Below are positions 46,301 to 52,330 of a stretch of 64,000 nucleotides of DNA, piece after piece (position 1 is the stretch's first letter; each line of letters opens with the position of its first letter). The stretch is from Desulfobacteraceae bacterium. Lineage in GTDB: Bacteria > Desulfobacterota > Desulfobacteria > Desulfobacterales > Desulfosalsimonadaceae. The notes beneath the pieces are model-generated. The model saw only the letters and a program-made list of their open reading frames with translations. It was not told the DNA's origin and did not search any database. The translations under genes and the position numbers were made by a program. The stretch lies in the NCBI GenBank assembly GCA_014237465.1, contig JABZFM010000014.1, forward strand, positions 62,001 to 126,000, given 5' to 3'.

Positions 46301-46442
46301 GATATTTTCTTAACAATGGATTATAATTATAGGCCAAGGCCATGACTCTAAGGAGTATGTTTGCGATCAAGTTGGCATAAGAAAAAGTCAAAGGCCCGGG
46401 AACTAAATTTACCAGAAAAGGGGGAGTTAATTTACTCAACAT
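43386..46442 (-). CDS. Glycyl radical enzyme with N-terminal SCP2-like domain
   Basis: A 1018-residue protein. Residues about 200-1018 form a pyruvate-formate-lyase-family barrel with the thiyl cysteine in VVGCVEPSIPG (Cys659, with Glu661 two residues on) and the C-terminal glycyl loop VRISGYNAYF (Gly994). The CxE arrangement occurs in eliminating or decarboxylating members (glycerol dehydratase, choline lyase, hydroxyphenylacetate decarboxylase), so a simple pyruvate formate-lyase is unlikely. Residues about 50-145 look like an SCP2 lipid-binding domain (SHVTLIFKDDKA, LLKNKMRAEGNL), followed by a charged linker to about 185. A PSIKK repeat sits near residue 408. No radical-SAM activase is in the window. 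The start overlaps the GntR gene by 11 bases. Confidence 0.85.
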   Translation of the reverse strand: MLSKLTPPFLVNLVPGPLTFSYANLIANILLRVMALAYNYNPLLRKYLKSTQGWINLTIGFRTENHSVHQAIRFKDGKVRALTKIPDNSHVTLIFKDDKALMHMLQSPPSELLNMLLKNKMRAEGNLTYLSLFNFYSTLLVSNKQKKMIEKQKNLEIQKRKKESTSESANTAFTDELSKRKNARLTASAGEDEGVMYLDDPYLAQYSLDDFPRVKEFLDIHFNQKPALCCERPKLLTDYFMANGYFSDNNDSYGSEIKAAESFKYLMENKKPIIRKNDLIAGTTTTKEIGVVIYPDALGPHIWGEMKTSSNRMLNPYTISDETLKTLHNHVFPYWIEKNFREWVRKKYNNPLCQRLDERLAVYVNLKTSTLSHFIPDFPKLLKCGTKGIIDEIKKELDKEPSASTKKPSIKKPSIKKKDTLRAMKICLEGLTTYAKNVAKQAEIDAQNEKDSVRRAELKRIAEICYHVPENPARSLDEALNAFWITFVGLQMENANVGISLGRVDQYFQPYFEADMKKLKSKKKKREYIKKAIEQVGCFLMRFTDHLPMLPDIGNYLFSGASSNQAITLGGITPDGRNAVNDMTYIFLKVSEMLNIRDPNDNARYHPGINSDTYLKRLCEVNYITAAAPSLHNDKAVMAAIEDHNYTQDELNDWAVVGCVEPSIPGKHFGHTNYGFLNIVAALEMALQNGRHPLMDLDVGPKTGEIPKGDFKTFDDFFNAFTDQLKFLIDQSIEYNNLLGEVHSILRPTPFASSLFDGCILSGNDVTKGGAKYNSSGSGCIGLADTTDSLLVIKKLVFDEKKIAFNTIKEAVDDNFEKNPALRAMAMKKVKFFGSGSDEAVDIANRIAKFINDCYGSQCNFRGGKYTAGFWTTSFHVAFGNMTGALPSGRLAGKAFTPGLTPSPNASESILNNMKDVARLDPKNMNNNIAFNVKLVPGMNDSHEQTINHMHSYIKTYFELGGMQLQFNVVSSELLRDAMLHPESYHNLLVRISGYNAYFVTLTKEMQIELIERCEYGM

Positions 46443-47187
46443 GATAAAAATCTCCTTTTTTAATCAAAAAAGATTCAATCAGCTTCATCTGCTCTTCACC
46501 ATGATCGAGCATGAGCTTCATGGCATTTAACGACTTTTTTTCGTTTCTTTTTTCAATCGCATTCACCAGTTTTTTATGCAAGTTTAAGACTTTTACATTG
46601 TCTTTCTGGTGAGAAAAATACAAATATAAGAGGTTGGTGAATAGTTGTTTGAAAGAATTTACAAGAAGAGGGTAAATCATATTGTCTGTGGCCATGGACA
46701 ACTGGTGGTGAAAATTGAAATCGTTTTCAACCATTTTATCGATATCATTGATATCAGTCTCTTCTTCCAGTTTAATGAGTTCATAAAGGTGGGCAAGTTG
46801 ATCCTCGGTACGGTTCAAAGCAGCCAGTTTTGCAATTTCGGATTCTAAATGCGTTCTTATTTTTAACAGATCATGAAGTAGCCTGGGGGTAAGGTTGCCA
46901 CTTTGATATCCGGCCAGCGAGTTCAAAAGATTAATTGATCCTTCCTTTCGATAGTCATTTACAACGGTTCCAACCCTGGGTATAATTTTAACCAGACCTT
47001 TAGAAGCCAGATCAACCAAGCTTTCATGTATGACAGGCCTTCCTATGCCCAGCATCAAGGCAAGCTCCCGTTCAGATGGAAGCTTCTGCCCTATAGTCAG
47101 CTTCCCTGAAAGGATCAGGTCCTCAAAGCGTTTAATGCATACCTCTTTGGTGCTCTGGATTTTAATTGGTTTCATCAGATCTTGCAA
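46432..47187 (-). CDS. GntR/FadR family regulator
   Basis: A 251-residue protein. Its N-terminal winged helix reads LTIGQKLPSERELALMLGIG then RPVIHESLVDLASKGLV, and the FCD ligand domain shows HDLLKIRTHLESEIAKLAA and NDFNFHHQLSMAT with metal-binding histidines. Such proteins respond to small organic acids or acyl-CoAs. The start is a TTG at 47187 with GAGGAG upstream; an ATG at 47175 lies too far from it. It overlaps the radical enzyme gene and so is co-transcribed with it, consistent with direct autoregulation. Confidence 0.9.
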   Translation of the reverse strand: MQDLMKPIKIQSTKEVCIKRFEDLILSGKLTIGQKLPSERELALMLGIGRPVIHESLVDLASKGLVKIIPRVGTVVNDYRKEGSINLLNSLAGYQSGNLTPRLLHDLLKIRTHLESEIAKLAALNRTEDQLAHLYELIKLEEETDINDIDKMVENDFNFHHQLSMATDNMIYPLLVNSFKQLFTNLLYLYFSHQKDNVKVLNLHKKLVNAIEKRNEKKSLNAMKLMLDHGEEQMKLIESFLIKKGDFYHVE

Positions 47188-47342
47188 TGTTGTCTCCTCT
47201 AAGTGGCTGTTGGTTCGTCGGCTGCTGGTGTTACCAGTTTAATTATTATAAAATAAATTTTTCCGTGTCAAGTACTTTGTCTGTGCAGCTCGCATGTATT
47301 CATAAATTTTCATACCGCCGAATTCAGCGCTCATTTTTTTAC

Positions 47343-47452
47343 TGCGGCGGCCACGTGTCCCTTCAGGTTTTCCTCGAACAGCTCGATGATTCCCTCGGCA
47401 GCCTTGTAAACGTCAATGTGCAGGGGATCAGCAAGCTGTTCCCGGATAGCGG
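47343..47452 (-). pseudogene. Relic of a second acetone carboxylase beta-subunit gene
   Basis: About 110 bases match acxA positions 40276-40385 at roughly 90% identity. Read on the minus strand they keep the frame: AIREQLADPLHIDVYKAAEG then IIELFEENLKGHVAAAV, against AIKDQLADPLHIDVYKAAEG in the intact gene. Differences are mostly conservative (K/R, D/E, Y/H), so this piece came from a functional paralogue. The rest of that gene is gone. The flanking frames at 47166-47513 on the other strand are shadows. Confidence 0.85.
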
Positions 47453-48027
47453 TATCATCGGTAATTATTGCGACTATTGCTTTACATATAGCTTTCACTC
47501 AAGGAGAAACTGATAGTTATTTCCGTAATCTACAGAATGAACCGATAATAATCTTCTCATATAATGAAAATGTTGATGATCCCGATTTCGATTTCATTGG
47601 GTTTGAATTAGAAAACAGAGGACCTGGTCATGCGTTGATCGCCAACAAGATTGCTTTAATAGATCAACAAGGTGATTATGAATTTATTTCTCTTGAAAAA
47701 TTTTTGAAAAACAAGCCCAAGGAATTTCGTATTTGGAGAAATCATGGTTATATGGTTTTCCAACCTGGTGAAAAAAAGAAATTGTTATGGATAGAATCTT
47801 CAGAATATGATGAGAAAGTGCATAAACAATGGAAAGATTACTTTCGTAAAGTTTTAATGGTTATTGCGTATGCTTCACAAACTGGGAAATATCAACTTTG
47901 TTTTATTACGAATCTCCAGGGACCGCATGCTTTGAGGGAAGATACAATTGCAAAATTAAAACAAGATCATATCGAATCGGCATATGAGAGAACAAATGCC
48001 GCCCATTACCATTATATGGCCACATAA
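47416..48027 (+). CDS. Hypothetical membrane-anchored protein with disrupted 5' end
   Basis: The frame runs 203 codons, but its first dozen lie inside the acxA relic, on the wrong strand, so they are not original. From about 47453 on it looks genuine: a hydrophobic segment (SSVIIATIALHIAFTQ) and then a soluble domain with FIGFELENRGPGHALIANKI, resembling the beta-rich extracytoplasmic part of small membrane-anchored proteins. The real start appears to have been cut off at the junction. No family recognised; probably not expressed normally. Confidence 0.45.
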   Translation: MCRGSASCSRIAVSSVIIATIALHIAFTQGETDSYFRNLQNEPIIIFSYNENVDDPDFDFIGFELENRGPGHALIANKIALIDQQGDYEFISLEKFLKNKPKEFRIWRNHGYMVFQPGEKKKLLWIESSEYDEKVHKQWKDYFRKVLMVIAYASQTGKYQLCFITNLQGPHALREDTIAKLKQDHIESAYERTNAAHYHYMAT

Positions 48028-48056
48028 AGGGAAAATATCGGTATAGGAGGAGAAAA

Positions 48057-48587
48057 ATGAGCGTGTTGGATAGAATCGAAAAAACGGACCTTAGGGATTT
48101 TCTCGGAAAGGGGTGGCTCACCCATGATGGTATGTGGTTTTATCATACCTGCCAGGAACTCGGTATTGACAGAGCGAATGCCTTAAATAAAGCGGCCATA
48201 AAGACGATGGCTCCAATTGAAATGGAGAGGGCAAAGCGGGTTTTGGGTATCGACAGGAATAGGTTCGATAATTTTGACGATTTCAAGAACTTCATACTCG
48301 AGGCTTTGGAATTGATTCTGCCAGCTTCGGTCTTTGAGAAGAGCCATTTCAGCTCACCTGAGAGAGACCTGATAAACTGGTACTGGGAGAGCGGGCAATG
48401 TTTCGCTTACAAGGGTATGAAACAGATCGAGGTGATCGATAAATACTGTTGTGGCGTGATGTATAGAATTGAATGCTGGCTTGATGCCTTGGGGATCAAA
48501 TATTCGATGTACCCGAGAATCGAAGGATGTCTCATGCATGAAAAGGGTATATGTGAGGGGAAGATTCAAGTCTTTCTCCATGGCTGA
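48057..48587 (+). CDS. DUF6125-like protein
   Basis: A 176-residue protein beginning MSVLDRIEKTDLRDFLGKGW and containing LTHDGMWFYHTCQELG, EMERAKRVLGI and several cysteines (CFAYKG, CCGVMYRIECW, GCLMHEKGIC). It resembles a family of metal- or ligand-binding proteins of unknown function (DUF6125, by memory). A very strong AGGAGG site precedes the ATG. It is the last gene before the first tmRNA-like fragment. From 48588 to 48991 no gene is seen; a GCACC / GGTGC hairpin with a T run lies near 48944-48965. Confidence 0.65.
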   Translation: MSVLDRIEKTDLRDFLGKGWLTHDGMWFYHTCQELGIDRANALNKAAIKTMAPIEMERAKRVLGIDRNRFDNFDDFKNFILEALELILPASVFEKSHFSSPERDLINWYWESGQCFAYKGMKQIEVIDKYCCGVMYRIECWLDALGIKYSMYPRIEGCLMHEKGICEGKIQVFLHG

Positions 48588-48991
48588 ATGGACGCGGGTG
48601 ACTTTCCCGGCTTCCCTAATAATGATAATCAACTTCATGCCTACATAATTTTTATATAGCAATTCTCTATCTTTACTTTTTTAAAACTTTGTAAAGGCCT
48701 GTCATTTGATACTCTGAGATAAAGGAGTTACAAGATTACACAATAGTTAGGCTTTAGCAAAAAAGCATTGGCGAACAAGTGTGCAAAAAAGTATCCGACT
48801 ATGCTCCAAACAAGGCCTTCCTGATATCACCATGATAAAGATGATGAAACATTTTAAGTGGTCGGAATTGTTTCAGAATATTAAGGAAAAGTGAGTAATT
48901 AGAAAAGGAAAGAGCAAATTGCTTGAACCGATTTTGCACCGCATTTTGGTGCTGGTGCTTTTTATAACTATCTGATATGATAAATAAAAAT

Positions 48992-49016
48992 TGGTGGAGG
49001 CGGCGGGAGTCGAACC
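48992..49016 (-). other. tmRNA (ssrA) 3'-end fragment, att-like copy 1
   Basis: Minus-strand sequence ends GTTCGACTCCCGCCGCCTCC then ACCA, the T-arm, acceptor strand and CCA end of a bacterial tmRNA. The rest of tmRNA (peptide tag, pseudoknots) is missing, so it is a fragment. Beyond it the flank contains CGCTACA spaced repeats (near 49051-49072), as also beside copy 3. Such fragments form when integrases insert elements into the ssrA 3' end. Confidence 0.75.
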
Positions 49017-49241
49017 GGCTTCGATGCAGTAATATCAATCATCCACAAGTGCCCCGCTACATCATCGCTACACAATTGGAGAAAAATATATAAGGAAAAT
49101 GCAGGCTCAAGGTGCAACCAGGATCTGGTTGTTTTTAAAGTGAAAATGGTGTAATTTATAATTTATTGGGTCATGATAACATTGAACATGCTCGTTAAAA
49201 ATTAGCATTAAATAGAAAATTGATAATAGAGACAGTTCAAT

Positions 49242-49466
49242 ATGGTAATTAGTTTTTCACGTCATGCAAAGCGCAGAGCAAAACTTTATCATATCCCCGA
49301 ATCGACAATCGAGGAAATATTAATCGATTTGGATTTAAGTGATGGTGAACATGAATTAATTAGAGACATTCCCGGTTTTATATATCCCATAAAAATCGTT
49401 GTTTCCGTTGAGAGCAATGTTATAACTGTGATTACAAATTATCCTTTGAAGAAAGGAAGAAGCTAA
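49242..49466 (+). CDS. DUF4258-like putative toxin
   Basis: A 74-residue protein beginning ISFSRHAKRRAKLYHIPEST, the pattern of DUF4258 proteins, which are RelE/HicA-sized and often the toxin half of toxin-antitoxin pairs. The core strand IKIVVSVESNVITVITNYPL fits. It overlaps the next gene by one base, which encodes a DUF2283 protein. It is the first gene of the islet after copy 1. Toxin activity is inferred from the pairing. Confidence 0.7.
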   Translation: MVISFSRHAKRRAKLYHIPESTIEEILIDLDLSDGEHELIRDIPGFIYPIKIVVSVESNVITVITNYPLKKGRS

Positions 49467-49690
49467 TGAAAGTTCATTATGATGAAAAGGTAGATGCTTT
49501 ATATATCAGTCTTGGCGATCAAGAACCAGATGGTGTTATTGAAATCGCAGAAGGTATAAATGTTGATACGACAACAGACGGGAAATTCATCGGAATTGAA
49601 ATTCTCAAAGCATCCAAGAAGATGGATATTGATACGATCTTGTCTTATACGCTTGAGTTGGACAAAAACATACTAAAGAAAATCGCTTAA
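49466..49690 (+). CDS. DUF2283 protein, putative antitoxin
   Basis: A 74-residue protein with the DUF2283 signature MKVHYDEKVDALYISLGD then EIAEGINVDTT and GIEILKASKKM. Members commonly follow DUF4258 genes, as here. AGGAAG lies a few bases before the ATG. The 337 bases to 50027 show no clear gene; a short open piece near 49870-49950 may be a coding scrap. Confidence 0.78.
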   Translation: MKVHYDEKVDALYISLGDQEPDGVIEIAEGINVDTTTDGKFIGIEILKASKKMDIDTILSYTLELDKNILKKIA

Positions 49691-50027
49691 CCACCGGATT
49701 AACAGTGTCTGGCCTTTACGCTCCGCTCCGCACACTCCGTGGAAAGCTTAAACATATATGAGCTTTTCGCTTCCTAACACACATACCACACTTCACACAC
49801 ATTAAAATTTGATGAAAAAAGGAAAATAAATACTGACAATTCCTGTGATTTAGGCTGATTTAAGGGTAATGCTTTCCACGGCCACCGATAAAGGTAGATC
49901 CAAGCTGATCCCTTACCTGGATGAAACAGAAAAGAAGCTAATTGAGACGTAGCAGGCAGAATAACCAGGCCAACGGTTTTTTTAAAATCACCGGCTGCCA
50001 TGATGGAAGCCTAAAAGGAGAGTGTAT

Positions 50028-51551
50028 ATGGAAAACATTTTAATCAAAAACGGGCGGATTATATCAATGGACCCGGAAATCGGGGATTTTGAAAAAGCGG
50101 ATATTCTTGTCCGGAACGACGAGATCTCAGAAATCGCTCCTAATATTGATTTAGAAGGCGTCCGGATTTTAGATGCTGCGGGCATGATCATATTGCCAGG
50201 GTTTGTGGATTGCCACCGACACATGTGGCAAACTCAGCTAAGGGGCCTGACCGCTGATTTTAGCCTTTTCGATTACTCGGCAAGAATCCGTTCTACCTAC
50301 AGTTCTTTTTACGAACCCCAAGACGCATATTTAGGGTGTTATGCCGGGTTTCTTGAAGCTATCAATGCTGGAACGACCACTATCATTGATCACGCCCATA
50401 TAATGAACTCTCCGGACCATTCCGACGAAGTAGTCCGGGCATTCAAGGACTCCGGTATTAGGGGTATTTTGTGTTACGGACTTTTCAGTAATCTCGGTCC
50501 CAACGATGATCCCACTCAAGCTGTTTTCAAGACGCCCCAGACCAAGCTTGATGATGCCCGAAGGATCAAGAAACAACATTTTTCCAATAAGGATGGAATG
50601 GTGGAATTGGGACTGGCCCTTACGGAAACAGAGTGGTTTCCGATGGATCTGACCATTCGAGAAGTGCGGTTCGCCAGAGAAATCGAATCAAAAAAAATAA
50701 GCGCCCACGCCGGTATGGCAGCTCTAAGTCGGAGCACTCATTTTATCGACCGCCTTTTTCGGGCTGGAATTTTAGGACCGGATTTTCTTTTTGTGCACGG
50801 CTCGAGCTTCACCGATCTAGATCTTGCGGTGATTGCCGATAGTGGGGGCTCGATAGTTTCAACCCCGGAAACCGAGCTTCAAATGGGCATGGGTTTTCCG
50901 GTCCTGATTAGAGCATTATCGGCTGGAGTCAATGCCGCGTTGGGGGTTGACATTGTATCCAACAACAGCGGAGACATGCTCACCCAGATGAGACTTAACC
51001 TCCAAATTCAACGGGCTCTGGAAAATGATCTCCTGGATCGAAAGGGCATGGCACCCAAAGAAATAAGGCTAAAGGTCCGGGATATTTTAGAAGTTGGCAC
51101 AATTGGCGGAGCTCGGGCAGCGGGTCTGGATTCAATGACCGGGTCGCTGAAACCCGGCAAGAAAGCGGATATCATAATGATCCGGACCGATACGGTCAAC
51201 ATGGCGCCGGTCAACGATCCAGTGGGGTCGATTGTTTTATGCGCAAATGCATCGGACGTGGACACGGTTCTGGCCGGCGGTAAAATTCTTAAGCAAAACG
51301 GGAAACTCGTGGGGGTCGATTGGTCTAAAATCGCTATGGAATTAGAAGAATCCAGGTTGAAAATAATTCAGGGAGGCAAGGAAAAAGGATTTGAAAAAGC
51401 CGAAAGCATGCTTGAAGATATTTTTCCAATCACGCCTAAGTTAGCCAACCAATCCCGAATTGCAGGCCTGGCCATGCGCTTGCCTTTTTTAAGGGAGCCC
51501 ATTTTGGGTCAGGTAATGAAACAAATGGAAGCCAAAACCGGAAATTCTTAA
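50028..51551 (+). CDS. Amidohydrolase family protein (AtzA/TrzA-like)
   Basis: About 507 residues of the cytosine-deaminase/ATZ-TRZ group. The metal-binding motif PGFVDCHRHMWQTQLRGL holds two histidines; DHAHIM, SAHAGM and a late ALGVDIVSNNSGDMLTQMRL follow in the expected order, and GSLKPGKKADIIMI closes the barrel. It should hydrolyse or deaminate a ring compound such as a pterin, purine analogue or triazine-like compound. The ATG at 50028 is chosen because AAGGAG lies 7 bases upstream. It is cargo of the islet between copies 1 and 2. Confidence 0.88.
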   Translation: MENILIKNGRIISMDPEIGDFEKADILVRNDEISEIAPNIDLEGVRILDAAGMIILPGFVDCHRHMWQTQLRGLTADFSLFDYSARIRSTYSSFYEPQDAYLGCYAGFLEAINAGTTTIIDHAHIMNSPDHSDEVVRAFKDSGIRGILCYGLFSNLGPNDDPTQAVFKTPQTKLDDARRIKKQHFSNKDGMVELGLALTETEWFPMDLTIREVRFAREIESKKISAHAGMAALSRSTHFIDRLFRAGILGPDFLFVHGSSFTDLDLAVIADSGGSIVSTPETELQMGMGFPVLIRALSAGVNAALGVDIVSNNSGDMLTQMRLNLQIQRALENDLLDRKGMAPKEIRLKVRDILEVGTIGGARAAGLDSMTGSLKPGKKADIIMIRTDTVNMAPVNDPVGSIVLCANASDVDTVLAGGKILKQNGKLVGVDWSKIAMELEESRLKIIQGGKEKGFEKAESMLEDIFPITPKLANQSRIAGLAMRLPFLREPILGQVMKQMEAKTGNS

Positions 51552-51963
51552 ATTCAGACCAGGGCAGATATATTCAATCCTCGTTCAAGCGTCGACTTAA
51601 ATTCCGAGGCAAATATTTTTTTTGGGGGGGGGATACCTTAACCAAAAATCGCTTTTTCATCGAGGTTTTGAAAATAAGCAAGTAGAAGTCATTGCCGGCA
51701 GGTAGATAGAAGACCTCCTGTTTTTTATAAGCCCAGTCATAATAATTAATAAAAAAGTTCTGATTTCTGCAACATGATGTCTGATTCTGCCTCTTATATT
51801 TACAAAGGGGCTGAATAACAATTTCAATGAATATGGTTTGTCTGTGGAGAGAGGTGTTATGAGAATTAATGAAATCGATCCAGAATAGGCACAAAATAGG
51901 CACAATTTTGGTCACAATTCGGAAAGAAAATTTATAACGGATTGAATTTGTTAAAAAAGATTT

Positions 51964-52150
51964 GTGGAGGCGGCGGGAGTCGAAACTTTGGGAAGGCGAT
52001 GATGACCAGTGACAACCAGTGATAAACAATGACAAATAATGACAACATAAAATGCTTATTCAATGCCTTACATTCCGTTTCGGATATCACTGGTTATCAT
52101 TTTATATCACTGGTTATCATCTCAAAATAGGCATAATTTTAGGCACAATT
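51964..52150. repeat. Islet-boundary block with tmRNA 3'-end copy 2
   Basis: It begins with GTGGAGGCGGCGGGAGTCGA (51964-51983), a tmRNA 3'-end fragment lacking the last CCA base. Then come short AACCAGTGA repeats (52002-52025), the TTACATTCCGTTTCGGATAT block and inverted TATCACTGGTTATCAT repeats (52083-52120), ending with paired GGCA(C/T)AATT units. A block of the same order and nearly the same sequence lies at 59705-59892. Further GGCACAA repeats lie to the left at 51887-51920. The layout (core site flanked by paired short arm repeats) is that of tyrosine-integrase att sites. Confidence 0.7.
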
Positions 52151-52330
52151 CCTTGAATTTTTCATGGTAATAATAGTGAGCCAATTTTTGGGCCTTATCC
52201 TTTTTGCCTTTTGTCGGAACGTCTTTTGCCAGCTTGATGATTATATCCGTACTTCCTTTTTGGAGAGCGGGTTCAAATATTCTGTAATTTTTTTTATAAA
52301 CGGCTTTAAAGCCATTCTTGAATTATTCAC

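Noticed and set aside
48992-49100. A complete tRNA or tmRNA gene
   Set aside because: Only the T-arm, acceptor strand and CCA are present; no D-arm, anticodon arm or tag-peptide frame could be found next to any of the five copies.
51990-52150. Short repeats that might be a CRISPR array
   Set aside because: The units are of unequal type, partly inverted, with no regular spacers and no cas genes; they fit integrase arm sites.
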